The notes below the pieces were generated by a model. That model was not told where the DNA came from, did no database searches, and saw nothing but the letters and a program-made list of their open reading frames with translations. DNA of 64,000 nt from the NCBI RefSeq assembly GCF_018499505.1, contig NZ_JAHDAC010000003.1, forward strand, positions 1 through 64,000, given 5' to 3'. The stretch comes from Streptococcus parasanguinis. Its GTDB lineage: Bacteria; Bacillota; Bacilli; Lactobacillales; Streptococcaceae. The position numbers and the translations under genes were made by a program. This document shows positions 16,274 through 24,245 of the stretch, piece after piece. Position 1 is the stretch's first letter. Every line of letters starts with the position of its first letter.

Positions 16274-17197
16274 ATGACAAGAAAAATTGGTATTATTGGT
16301 TTGGGGCATGTGGGTGCCACCTTGGCCCACAGCATGATTTTGAAACACACCTGTGATCACTTGGTCTTGATTGATACCAATGAGAAAAAGGTCAAGGCAG
16401 ATGCCTTGGATTTCTGTGATACGGTTGCCAATACAGGGTATCCGGTTCATATCACGGTCAATGACTACGCGGCTTTAAAAGACGCGGATGTCGTAGTGTC
16501 GACTCTTGGAAATATTGAGTTGCAGGCTAATAACACTGATGACCGTTTTGCGGAGCTTCCCTATACCAGCAAGCAAGTGGTGCAAGTAGCGCGTGATTTG
16601 AAGGCTTCTGACTTTAGCGGGGTCTTATTGGTAGTGACCAATCCAGTTGATGCCGTCACTCAACTTTATCAACAATATACCGGCCTTCCAAAAGAGCAGG
16701 TGATTGGGACAGGGACGTTACTGGATACAGCTCGAATGAAGCGCGCAGTTGCGGATCGTTTGCAGGTCTCCCCTGCCAGTGTATCAGGTTACAACCTCGG
16801 TGAGCATGGAAATTCTCAATTTGTCGCTTGGAGTCAGGTCCGTGTCAAAGGACACGCCATTACCGATCTCTTCTCTCAAGAAGAGCTTGACGCCATCAAC
16901 TACGAGTCCTTGCGCGGTGGCCACACGGTCTTCTTTGGTAAATTCTATACCAACTTTGGGATTGCAACAGCAGCCCAACGCTTGGCAGAAGCTGTGATCA
17001 ATGATAGCCACGAGGAAATGCCAGTGTCTAACTATCGTCCAGAATATGGAACCTATCTTGGCTACCCAGCAATTGTAGGTCGAAAAGGAATTATTGAACG
17101 ATTGGACTTGCATTTGACAGAAGAAGAAAAAGAAAAATTACTCCATTCAGCCGAAACCATTAAAGAAAATACACGAAAAGGATTGGAGCATGCATAA
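16274..17197 (+). CDS. L-2-hydroxyisocaproate / L-lactate dehydrogenase family protein
   Basis: This is an NAD-dependent 2-hydroxyacid dehydrogenase (307 aa) of the LDH/MDH fold, likely reducing branched 2-oxo acids. The Rossmann motif is GLGHVG (9-14), the adenosine-binding Asp lies in LVLIDTN, and the catalytic His is in GEHGNS. The substrate loop (STLGNIELQANNTDDR) lacks the usual LDH active-site loop sequence, which favours the L-HicDH branch over housekeeping Ldh. It sits between the two rpn genes with its own transcription start region, and a terminator-bearing repeat follows 5 bp after the stop. Confidence 0.82.
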   Translation: MTRKIGIIGLGHVGATLAHSMILKHTCDHLVLIDTNEKKVKADALDFCDTVANTGYPVHITVNDYAALKDADVVVSTLGNIELQANNTDDRFAELPYTSKQVVQVARDLKASDFSGVLLVVTNPVDAVTQLYQQYTGLPKEQVIGTGTLLDTARMKRAVADRLQVSPASVSGYNLGEHGNSQFVAWSQVRVKGHAITDLFSQEELDAINYESLRGGHTVFFGKFYTNFGIATAAQRLAEAVINDSHEEMPVSNYRPEYGTYLGYPAIVGRKGIIERLDLHLTEEEKEKLLHSAETIKENTRKGLEHA

Positions 17198-17201
17198 AAG
17201 C

Positions 17202-17381
17202 GAGAGTGGGACAGAAATCGGTAATTCGTTAGAATTCGATTTCGTCGTCCCACCTCCGCACAGTTGAGTAGGGCTGTAAAAGCTGATGAAATCAGCGTAG
17301 TAGAGCCCACTCAACCACTGCGTCTCGCTCGACAATCCAAAAATAATTGAGAGGCTAGGACTTTTGTCCCAGCCTCTTTTT
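17202..17381 (+). repeat. Terminator-bearing intergenic repeat, copy 3
   Basis: This full copy lies right behind the dehydrogenase gene. The first stem is GTGGGAC/GTCCCAC with GAAATCG/CGATTTC and AATTC/GAATT inside; the second has GCTGAT/ATCAGC at its tip; the end is a GGCTAGGAC/GTCCCAGCC terminator with a T run. It separates the dehydrogenase from the second rpn gene. Confidence 0.9.
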
Positions 17382-17387
17382 CTGCAA

Positions 17388-17420
17388 TTTTTTCGAATGG
17401 TATAAGTGAGGGGATTCCCT
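17388..17420 (+). promoter_or_regulatory. Upstream block shared by the two rpn genes, copy 2
   Basis: TTTTTTCGAATG is followed by GTATAAGTG and GATTCCCT, ending 23 bp before ATG 17444. It matches 15171-15206 over most positions; TATAAG may serve as the -10. Confidence 0.45.
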
Positions 17421-17443
17421 ACACGAAATCATTGGAGGTTGCT

Positions 17444-18454
17444 ATGAAGAAACGACACGAGTATGTATCGCCCACCTTGGATTTAATGGCGAAAAAGATT
17501 TTTAGTCTACCGGATGTGACGGCCAAATTCATCCGAGAAGTATTGGATCTGCCAGTAGAGTCCGTTGAGATTTTAGAAGGAGACCAAATCCATGAGCAGG
17601 GGTTTTTAGGGGATCTTCCTTTTGAAACATCCGTTGATGTGAGAGCAAGGCTAGATAGCGGGCTTGAAGTGATCATTGAGATTCAAGTTTTGAAGCAAGA
17701 GTATTTCTTGAATCGTTTCCACTATTATTTAGCCAATCAACTGGTAGAAAATGTCCAACGCAAGCGAAAGAAAGGGGCGACACATTCTATGTACCAGGAG
17801 CTGGAGCCGGTCTATGGGATCGCTATCCTGGAGCGAAGTATTTTTCCTCATTTAGATTCACCAGTCAATGTCTATGAAATGCGCCATACGGTAGATGGAT
17901 CTCCTCTTTATAGCTCTCGAAAGGATGGAGTAGCGCACAATATGTTAAAGGTTGCCTTTTTAGAGTTGGATAAGTATAATGAAAGTAGAGATACGGAGTT
18001 GAATGCTCACTGGAGACAATGGCTTGAATTCTTTGGCAATCGCCCATTCAGTCATCAACCAGATCAAGTGATCGAGCAGGCAGAATCGCTCCTGATCCCA
18101 TCAAATTGGACAAGGGAGGAAAAAGAAATGATTGATGAACGGATTCGTATCAGAGAAAATTGGGAAATGAGCATGGATACCTTTCGGAAAGAACAACTGG
18201 AAGCCGGATTTCAGAAAGGGTTGAAAAAAGGTCTTGAACAGGGACTCGAACAAGGCCTCGAGCGTGGTCTTGAACAGGGATTGGAACAAGGCAGACAAGA
18301 AGGCATGGAGTTGGGAGTTCAAGCTGGTCAGCAGTCTCTGATTCAAAAACTATCTTTGAAGGGGATGAGTATCGAGATGATTGCTGAAATGACAGATTTA
18401 TCCAGCGAATCTATCAAAGAAATGTTGGCTACGGATTTGTCTAACGAGGAGTAG
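17444..18454 (+). CDS. Rpn family PD-(D/E)XK nuclease, copy 2
   Basis: This 336-aa paralogue of the 15233 gene opens MKKRHEYVSPTLDLMAKKIF and has the same active site (Asp65, Glu79, Gln81). It differs mainly by an expanded repeat near the C-terminus: about seven tetrapeptides of the form GLEQ/GLER/GLKK (18205-18310, a 12-nt unit), likely an extended helix or coiled coil prone to slippage. ATG 17444 is the start because TTGGAGG lies 5 nt upstream; an upstream TTG is part of that ribosome site. An internal ATG at 18128 has its own Shine-Dalgarno sequence. Confidence 0.85.
   Translation: MKKRHEYVSPTLDLMAKKIFSLPDVTAKFIREVLDLPVESVEILEGDQIHEQGFLGDLPFETSVDVRARLDSGLEVIIEIQVLKQEYFLNRFHYYLANQLVENVQRKRKKGATHSMYQELEPVYGIAILERSIFPHLDSPVNVYEMRHTVDGSPLYSSRKDGVAHNMLKVAFLELDKYNESRDTELNAHWRQWLEFFGNRPFSHQPDQVIEQAESLLIPSNWTREEKEMIDERIRIRENWEMSMDTFRKEQLEAGFQKGLKKGLEQGLEQGLERGLEQGLEQGRQEGMELGVQAGQQSLIQKLSLKGMSIEMIAEMTDLSSESIKEMLATDLSNEE
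18128..18454 (+). CDS. Possible intragenic small protein (RpnS-like) inside rpn copy 2
   Basis: ATG 18128 (Met229, in frame) lies 8 nt after AGGGAGG (18113-18119). It would give 108 aa: MIDERIRIRENWEMSM, the GLEQ repeats and the C-terminal tail. Position, spacing and start residues match the internal start in rpn copy 1. The repeat expansion lies wholly within this internal product. Confidence 0.45.
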   Translation: MIDERIRIRENWEMSMDTFRKEQLEAGFQKGLKKGLEQGLEQGLERGLEQGLEQGRQEGMELGVQAGQQSLIQKLSLKGMSIEMIAEMTDLSSESIKEMLATDLSNEE

Positions 18455-18590
18455 TAGCGAGAACAGAATTTTGGGATTGAGAATTACCTTGCTGATAAAA
18501 AAGTAGTTCTAAAATGGATTGTAAAGATCTCTGGGAGTCGTTTTTCTTGGATATTAATCCTCTACAGATTTATACGGTTATGATTTATTG

Positions 18591-18620
18591 AAGGTTGGAA
18601 ACTTTTGTCCAACCTTTTTT
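18591..18620 (+). terminator. Terminator downstream of rpn copy 2
   Basis: AAGGTTGGA / TCCAACCTT forms a 9-bp stem followed by a T run. It lies 137 bp past the stop. The rest of 18455-18756 has no gene I can support. Confidence 0.75.
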
Positions 18621-18675
18621 ATCACTCCTCTTGGCCCTCCCATAGTGAACTGGAATAGAAGTTTAAAAATCCGAG

Positions 18676-18712
18676 TTGTAATATTTGACATTACATTATG
18701 ATTCTGTATAAT
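18676..18712 (+). promoter_or_regulatory. Promoter with operator dyad for the FMN reductase gene
   Basis: TTGACA (18685-18690) and TATAAT (18707-18712) are 16 bp apart. The dyad TGTAAT-N7-ATTACA (18678-18695... within 18676-18696) overlaps the -35, the classic place for a repressor. A close relative lies at 20129-20149. Confidence 0.65.
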
Positions 18713-18756
18713 AGCTATTGTAATAAATAATCTTACAACAGAAAGAGGAAACAACT

Positions 18757-19296
18757 ATGAAAAACATTTTATTTATCGTCGGATCTCTTCGTCAAGGATC
18801 TTTTAACCACCAAATGGCTAAGAAAGCAGAAAGTCTTCTTGAAGGAAAAGCAACGGTGACTTACTTGGACTACAAGGACATTCCAATGATGAACCAAGAT
18901 TTGGAAACACCAACCCTGCCTGCTGTGCAGGCAGCGCGTGATGCAGTTCTTGCTGCAGATGCCATCTGGATTTTCTCGCCAGTTTATAACTTTGCGATTC
19001 CAGGCGTGGTGAAAAATCTGATCGACTGGCTGAGCCGTGCCCTTGACCTATCAGAAACGCGTGGTCCATCTGCCCTTCAAGACAAGATCGTAACGGTTTC
19101 TTCAGTAGCCAATGCCGGACACGAACCAATGTTTGCGGCTTACCAAGCGCTCTTGCCATTCGTTCGGACTCAAGTAGTTGGAGAGTTTACTGGAACAACC
19201 GTTAACCCAGAAGCTTGGGAAACAGGTGAATTGGTCTTGACAGATGAAGCGGTCGCAGGACTGGAAAAACAAGCACAAGCCTTATTAGAAGCATAA
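18757..19296 (+). CDS. NAD(P)H-dependent FMN reductase family protein
   Basis: This 179-aa flavodoxin-fold protein has the FMN-binding motif GSLRQGSFN (9-17) and the central [21 protein letters not shown] block of the NADPH-dependent FMN/quinone reductase family. Such enzymes reduce FMN, quinones or azo compounds and often respond to oxidative or electrophile stress. It is monocistronic, with a consensus promoter carrying a dyad over the -35 and a shared terminator behind. Confidence 0.85.
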   Translation: MKNILFIVGSLRQGSFNHQMAKKAESLLEGKATVTYLDYKDIPMMNQDLETPTLPAVQAARDAVLAADAIWIFSPVYNFAIPGVVKNLIDWLSRALDLSETRGPSALQDKIVTVSSVANAGHEPMFAAYQALLPFVRTQVVGEFTGTTVNPEAWETGELVLTDEAVAGLEKQAQALLEA

Positions 19297-19297
19297 G

Positions 19298-19325
19298 AAA
19301 AGCTGAGACAGAAGTCTCAGCTTTT
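19298..19325. terminator. Bidirectional terminator between convergent genes
   Basis: A 12-bp perfect stem (AAAAGCTGAGAC / GTCTCAGCTTTT) begins 2 bp after the reductase stop and touches the stop codon of the leftward VIT-family gene. A-runs and T-runs on both sides allow use in both directions. Confidence 0.85.
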
Positions 19326-20020
19326 TAGATACTAAAGAGTTGTCCGAAGAAGTATGTCACACCCATGGTGAGAAGGCCAATGATGAGGTTGCGAAGCATG
19401 GCTTGCTTGGTTGGAGCTTTTCCCAGTTTTGCACTGGTATAGCCAGTGAAGATCAAGGATAGCCCAACAACGAAGACCGTCACCGGAATACGATAGGCAG
19501 TTGGAAAGAGAATGATAGAGAGCATTGGAGGAAGGGAACCAACCGAAAAAGCAAGGAAGCTAGATGCAGCAGCATGCCAAGGATTGGTAAACTCCTCGTA
19601 TTCGATACCATATTTCTCTTCGACCAGGGCCTTGAGTGGGTGTTTCAGAAAGGCACGTTCTGTCAAAATCTTTGCGGAAGTTTCGCATTCTCCATTTTGA
19701 AGATAAGCGTGGTAGAGAGATTCTCTCGCTAACTTTGGATCGCGATCCAACAAGGCTTGTTCGCGGTTCACAGCGGCTTCTTCCGTGTCTTTTTGTGTGG
19801 AAACAGAGACATACTCACCGCCCGCCATCGAAAAAGCACCTGCCAGAATCGCAGATAAGCCAGATAGGAAAATAATCCAGATGTTTGGTGTGGCACTGGC
19901 CACCCCGATCACCACTCCAGCGATAGAAATGATTCCATCATTGGCACCGAGAACAGCAGCCCTCAGGATATTCAAGCGATCGCTAAATGATTCATCTACT
20001 CCATGTTTCGTTTCAGTCAT
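19325..20020 (-). CDS. VIT1/CCC1 family membrane protein
   Basis: This 231-aa, five-helix membrane protein of the vacuolar iron transporter family begins LRAAVLGANDGIISIAGVVIGV (helix 1), followed by the conserved AGAFSMAGGEYVSVSTQKDTE. The family moves Fe2+ or Mn2+ out of the cytoplasm; the bacterial substrate is not settled. The cytoplasmic metal-binding region (residues 80-135) is rich in Glu. The start lies after GGTGGAGGAG on the minus strand. A dyad like that of the FMN reductase promoter lies upstream. Confidence 0.85.
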   Translation of the reverse strand: MTETKHGVDESFSDRLNILRAAVLGANDGIISIAGVVIGVASATPNIWIIFLSGLSAILAGAFSMAGGEYVSVSTQKDTEEAAVNREQALLDRDPKLARESLYHAYLQNGECETSAKILTERAFLKHPLKALVEEKYGIEYEEFTNPWHAAASSFLAFSVGSLPPMLSIILFPTAYRIPVTVFVVGLSLIFTGYTSAKLGKAPTKQAMLRNLIIGLLTMGVTYFFGQLFSI

Positions 20021-20081
20021 ACAATGTCTCCTCCACCTTGTTTAGAATGATTATAAATAAAATACAGAAAGAAAGCAAGGA

Positions 20082-20149
20082 TTTTAACTCAAATGATAAA
20101 AGTTAGACAATTTAATGGAATTTTTTAGTTGTAAAATTTGGCATTACAA
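20082..20149 (-). promoter_or_regulatory. Promoter and upstream operator dyad of the VIT-family gene
   Basis: On the minus strand TTGTCT (20105-20110) and TTAAAA (20082-20087) are 17 bp apart. The dyad TTGTAA-N9-TTACAA at 20129-20149 lies just upstream and matches 18676-18696 at 17 of 21 positions by eye. Confidence 0.45.
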
Positions 20150-20185
20150 GAAAAAAAGAAAGAATAGGGTATACGTCTATTCTAG

Positions 20186-20263
20186 CAAGGTTTATTTAGC
20201 GGTAGTGGCCTTACCTTTCAAGATCCTGATGGCATTGTCACACGGGTCAGAAAAGGAGAATAA
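20186..20263 (+). pseudogene. C-terminal remnant of a VOC/glyoxalase-like gene
   Basis: A frame of 25 codons bounded by stops encodes GSGLTFQDPDGIVTRV then RKGE and a stop. This matches the final strand of vicinal-oxygen-chelate proteins (the F-DPDG signature). The upstream part is missing. It is probably a decayed gene end; a terminator follows directly. Confidence 0.45.
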
Positions 20264-20288
20264 AAAAACAGCAAATTGTGCTGTTTTT
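20264..20288. terminator. Terminator of the leftward MFS gene
   Basis: AAAAACAGCA / TGCTGTTTTT forms a 10-bp stem with a 5-nt loop, 12 bp beyond the minus-strand stop. T-runs occur in both directions, so the VOC remnant may share it. Confidence 0.75.
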
Positions 20289-20299
20289 GATGAGATAAA

Positions 20300-21694
20300 T
20301 TAGTTCGTTTCATTTTCTTTTCCCACAACCCAAAATAAGAGAAGGAGTTGGAAAATACCCAAGGCAAATAGGACCATAAAACCGTTGCGGCTTCCTTTAG
20401 CAGTGGCTTGGGTGAAGTCCATCTTTTGATTGGCTTGGCTCATGGCAACGATCAAGGAAGCCAGGGTTGTTCCGACAGCGCCTGCAAATTGTTGCAGGGT
20501 GTTAAAGATCGCGTTCGCATCGGGTTGCTCTTCCAGAGAGAGTTGTTTTTGTCCGTTGGTCATGATATTGCCAAAGGCCAATCCCATACCGGTCATGAAG
20601 ATCATGTAAAAGATGAGAATCAAGCCATTTGTCAGCTTCAGGCCAAAGAGGGTAAAGTGGAAATGGGCCAGAAGGATTAAAGCAGCTCCAAGGAGAATCG
20701 GTTTACGGGCGCCCAACTTATCTAGAATGAGACCAGAGAAAGGAGCAAAACCAGCCCCAATGATGGCTCCTGGAAGCAGCATCAAGGCTGCAAGCGTGGT
20801 ACTCGAGTGGTTGACCAATTGGACATAATTGGGCAAGAGAAAACTCATGGCCAGAGAACCTAATTGAAAAGTAAAAAAGGCAAGAACATGGCCTGTGAGG
20901 AGATGGTTCTTTAAGATGGCAAGGTTGATAATGGGAGTCTCCAACTGATTGGACCGCCAGATTAAGAGAACGAGTCCCGAGAACCCGATCACCAGCCAAC
21001 CAAGGACAGAAAAACTAAAGAAAGCATGATCAGAAAGACCGTGAATCCCTAAAATCAAGCCTAAAAATGAAGCAATAATGGCGAGAAGGCTCATGATATC
21101 AAGCGTTTCTCGTTTGACTGTACTGATTTGTTCAATGGAGCGAAGTCCTGCAACTAGCGAAGCTAGAAGGATCGGGAATTGAACCAAAAAGATGGACCGC
21201 CAACCGAAGTTAGCTGTCAAGAGACCACCGACAGTAGGCCCAATGGCGGGAGCGATAGCTGTAATCAGGGTCCCCACTCCCATCATGAGACCGATCTTGC
21301 GTTTTGGGACCTGCTCTAAAATGATATTAAACATTAGAGGAAGGGCAAAACCAACCCCCATTCCTTGGACCAATCGCCCCAGGACCACAAAGCCAAAACT
21401 TGGAGCAAGGAAGTCGATAAGAACACCTAAAACAGAGAGAAGATTTCCAACTAAAAAGATGGACTTCATTTTAAAAGAGCGCTTGAGGTAGGCAGATAGG
21501 GGGACTACACAGGCAACCACTAGAAGATAGATGGTGGTGACCCACTGGACGGTTGCAGTATTGATCTCAAATTCCTTCATCAATATTGGGAAGGTGATAT
21601 TCATGGCAGTTTCTCCAGCCACTCCGCAAAAGGAAAGGATCCCTGTTGCAAAAATAGCATAGAGGACCTTGGCTGAAATTTTTTCTTGTGACAT
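20300..21694 (-). CDS. MFS transporter, DHA2 (drug:H+ antiporter) family
   Basis: This 464-aa protein has 14 predicted membrane segments, the DHA2 layout of multidrug exporters. Visible motifs are the GRLVQGMGVGFALPLM block (motif B region), GVGTLITAIAPAIGPTVGG (motif C, typical of exporters) and the N-terminal SFCGVAGETAMNITFPILM. I chose ATG 21694 (MSQEKISAKV), preceded by AGGAGG, over an in-frame ATG 156 nt upstream whose extra residues look untranslated. The exported compound is unknown. Confidence 0.82.
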   Translation of the reverse strand: MSQEKISAKVLYAIFATGILSFCGVAGETAMNITFPILMKEFEINTATVQWVTTIYLLVVACVVPLSAYLKRSFKMKSIFLVGNLLSVLGVLIDFLAPSFGFVVLGRLVQGMGVGFALPLMFNIILEQVPKRKIGLMMGVGTLITAIAPAIGPTVGGLLTANFGWRSIFLVQFPILLASLVAGLRSIEQISTVKRETLDIMSLLAIIASFLGLILGIHGLSDHAFFSFSVLGWLVIGFSGLVLLIWRSNQLETPIINLAILKNHLLTGHVLAFFTFQLGSLAMSFLLPNYVQLVNHSSTTLAALMLLPGAIIGAGFAPFSGLILDKLGARKPILLGAALILLAHFHFTLFGLKLTNGLILIFYMIFMTGMGLAFGNIMTNGQKQLSLEEQPDANAIFNTLQQFAGAVGTTLASLIVAMSQANQKMDFTQATAKGSRNGFMVLFALGIFQLLLLFWVVGKENETN

Positions 21695-22025
21695 CGGTGT
21701 CTGATTCCTCCTAAATCTTCCTAAAGATATGGACTTTGGTATAAAATCGGATGAAAATCCATGGTAACGATCTGATTTTCCGCCAGATCCAATCGCAGTA
21801 AGCGTAACAGGACTGATGTTAACCTGATCCATCGTTTTATTAGCTAACAAATAGTATAGAGGAAATGAAGACCCCTGTCAAAGAGTTTTTGAAAAGTTTT
21901 GAAAATTTTAACAGCATTCTCAACTGATGACGTTTCTCCAAACGAAAGGAAACGCTCGCCAGTATGGTATAATAAGAAGAAAGTAAGCAACGTGAATAAG
22001 TCAATCAACTCGAACAGGAGGCCCC

Positions 22026-23318
22026 ATGACCAAATATTTAGTCCAGAAGTTTTTCTGGTTACGAGAAAAAAGTTTGATACAAATTTCCCAGAAAACCCTG
22101 GTTTCCTTATTTCCTTTTTTCCTATTTTCTGGAATCATTCGGGTGATCGCCTTATCGGTCTTTTCCGATCGAGGCTATATCCATCAGCTCTTTTCGATGG
22201 ATAGTTGGTTGCCATGGGATCAAGTGGTCAGTCAAGTTCTCATTAATTTTTCTAACTTTCTAGGAGGTCTTGCAGGGCCTTTAGCAACCTACTTTGCTGG
22301 GAAATATACAGCTGGGCACTACGGTCGCAGTACAGGGACAGCCGGGGTCACCGCGCTTTTGGTCAGCCTGATTGTAGGGTCCCAGGAATTGTTGGTGGGG
22401 CCACTTAATGATGGGCAACTGACGCGAATCAATCTCCCTGCGACGACCAATATTCTCTTAGCCATTTTTTTAGGCTATCTAATTGGGCAGATCTTTCGAT
22501 TCTCTAAAGCCAGTGACGACCAGATTGTGGACAAAGATTTCATCTATCAGCCCAAAACTGTGCGTCCCATTTTCTTGTCTCTGCTCTTAGGAGTCAGTTT
22601 AAATGGCCTCTTAGTCCTGGGCAATCAGTACAGTGTCTTTCAGACTATCGGTCAGTTTTTCAGTTCACTGACGGTGACTAGTCATCATCTCTTATCCACC
22701 TTTGTCATGGGACTCTTGAATGGCTTATCGGCTTGGGTAGGAAACAGTCAGGTTTTTGCCTTGAACTCGATTGCGGATGATAGTTTTGCCTTGGAAAATC
22801 TGACTTATGCCGTCACCAATCATACGACAACAGGCATTCCTCATCTCTATACCTTGACCAATTTGTACCGCAGTTTTGGTCTGGTAGGTGGAATTGGTGC
22901 AGTTCTAGCCTTATTGGTAGCGATCCTGCTGGTTTCGCGAAGTCAAAAGGACAAGAAAGTCAGCCTCCTCAGTCTGTTTCCAAGTCTCTTTAACAATGGG
23001 GCGTCTTTCATGGTAGGGATACCGGTTCTTCTCAATCTACTTTATGTGATTCCCTTCCTATTGATTCCTTTGGTGAATATGGGAATAGCAGCTGTAGCTT
23101 TGTGCTTCAAGCTGATGCCAGCAGCCGTCTATCCGGTTCCAGACGGGACACCTAGCCTTCTCTATGCCTTTATTGGAACCGGAGGAAGTCTGAGAGCCTT
23201 AGCTGTCAGTATCCTTTGTTTTGCCATCGATGTGCTCCTTTATCTACCATTTGTCCGCATGGGAAATCGTATTCGAAAAGATTTAAAAGTGAAAGGAGAA
23301 AGCGATGAAGCAATCTAA
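22026..23318 (+). CDS. PTS EIIC-like membrane permease
   Basis: This 430-aa integral membrane protein has about ten helices and the layout of lactose/cellobiose-type EIIC (for example the HTTTGIPHLYTLTNLYRSFG region and a proline-rich re-entrant stretch MGIAAVALCFKLMPAAVYPV). No EIIA, EIIB or glycosidase gene is adjacent, so it is an orphan and could use EII parts encoded elsewhere. ATG 22026 follows AGGAGG. It overlaps the hydrolase gene behind it by 14 nt, hence the two are co-expressed. Confidence 0.65.
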   Translation: MTKYLVQKFFWLREKSLIQISQKTLVSLFPFFLFSGIIRVIALSVFSDRGYIHQLFSMDSWLPWDQVVSQVLINFSNFLGGLAGPLATYFAGKYTAGHYGRSTGTAGVTALLVSLIVGSQELLVGPLNDGQLTRINLPATTNILLAIFLGYLIGQIFRFSKASDDQIVDKDFIYQPKTVRPIFLSLLLGVSLNGLLVLGNQYSVFQTIGQFFSSLTVTSHHLLSTFVMGLLNGLSAWVGNSQVFALNSIADDSFALENLTYAVTNHTTTGIPHLYTLTNLYRSFGLVGGIGAVLALLVAILLVSRSQKDKKVSLLSLFPSLFNNGASFMVGIPVLLNLLYVIPFLLIPLVNMGIAAVALCFKLMPAAVYPVPDGTPSLLYAFIGTGGSLRALAVSILCFAIDVLLYLPFVRMGNRIRKDLKVKGESDEAI

Positions 23319-24162
23319 AAAAACAGCCATCGTCCTTACTTTGGTCTGTCTTTTCTTGATCGGCTTAGCCATTCCTTCTTATAGCTGGACTCGGACCAAT
23401 GTTTCAAAAATTGAGAAATTTTATAATTCAAAATTGTCTCCCATCATCATGATTCCGGGAAGCTCAGCGACAGAGAACCGCTTTGATGGCTTGGTGACCA
23501 AGCTCAACCAAGACCGCCAAGGAACCAAACACAGCCTGCTCAAGGTCAAAGTTTGGAATGATGGGCATATCACCTATAGTGGAAGTATGGATGCCAAGGA
23601 CAATGAGCCGGTAATTGTGGTTGGTTTTGAAAACAACAAAGATGGCTATAGCAATATTAAAAAGCAAGCTAAACTATTTAATCAAGCCTTCGAAGCCCTT
23701 CAAGAAAAATATAATTTTAATAATTTTAAGGGCTTGGGTCATTCCAACGGTGGCTTGATTTATACAGCCTTTATTGAAAATTATCTAGGAGATTACGATA
23801 TAGATCTCAAGACCCTTATGACCATCGGAACTCCCTATAATTTCACGGAGACCAATATCAAAAATAAATCTGAGATGTTGGCTGACTTTATCAAGGGAAA
23901 AGAAGCTATCCCCACAACCCTTCATATGTATTCAGTAGCAGGGACTATTACCTATGATTCAGATGAGTTGGTCCCGGACGCCAGTGTTTCCGCTGGGAAA
24001 TATATCTACCAAAACCAAGCAGCTAGCTATACGGAGATTACGGTGACGGGGGAAGATGCCCAGCACTCGGACCTTCCAACCAATGATGAGGTGGTTGCCT
24101 TGGTGAAAGAGCATATTGAAAGTCAAACGGATCGTCGAGCCAAACCGAATAAAATAAACTAA
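23305..24162 (+). CDS. DUF915 alpha/beta hydrolase, membrane-anchored
   Basis: This 285-aa protein has an N-terminal signal anchor (residues 8-26) and an extracytoplasmic alpha/beta-hydrolase domain. The nucleophile elbow is GHSNGG; an oxyanion-side IMIPGSSATENRF motif and a late His in AQHSDLP complete a plausible Ser-Asp-His triad. The family (DUF915) includes cell-surface hydrolases of lactic acid bacteria with unknown substrates. The gene overlaps the EIIC-like gene by 14 nt, which suggests a joint role with an imported or exported small molecule (inference). Confidence 0.78.
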   Translation: MKQSKKTAIVLTLVCLFLIGLAIPSYSWTRTNVSKIEKFYNSKLSPIIMIPGSSATENRFDGLVTKLNQDRQGTKHSLLKVKVWNDGHITYSGSMDAKDNEPVIVVGFENNKDGYSNIKKQAKLFNQAFEALQEKYNFNNFKGLGHSNGGLIYTAFIENYLGDYDIDLKTLMTIGTPYNFTETNIKNKSEMLADFIKGKEAIPTTLHMYSVAGTITYDSDELVPDASVSAGKYIYQNQAASYTEITVTGEDAQHSDLPTNDEVVALVKEHIESQTDRRAKPNKIN

Positions 24163-24163
24163 G

Positions 24164-24196
24164 TGTGACGAAGGGATTTCTTCCTCACGCTTTTTT
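24164..24196 (+). terminator. Terminator after the DUF915 hydrolase gene
   Basis: GTGTGACGAAG / CTTCCTCACGC pairs with one mismatch and one G-T pair and is followed by a T run. Confidence 0.6.
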
Positions 24197-24245
24197 TAGT
24201 ATAATAAAGTTTAGTATGAAAATAAGGGAGACTATAGGAGATCAG

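Noticed and set aside
18205..18310. Regular 12-nt units as a possible CRISPR or minisatellite
   Set aside because: They are in frame and encode GLEQ-type tetrapeptides inside rpn; there are no spacers.
18455..18590. 25-codon frame MDCKDLWESFFLDINPLQ behind rpn copy 2
   Set aside because: No ribosome site and no recognisable family; too short to support.
20115..20303. 62-codon plus-strand frame upstream of the MFS stop
   Set aside because: It starts without a ribosome site and runs through two terminator arms; the VOC-like remnant lies in another frame.
24165..24245. Longer amino end for the DUF4767 lipoprotein
   Set aside because: It would place a hydrophobic, terminator-derived segment before a normal lipoprotein signal; ATG 24246 has the ribosome site.
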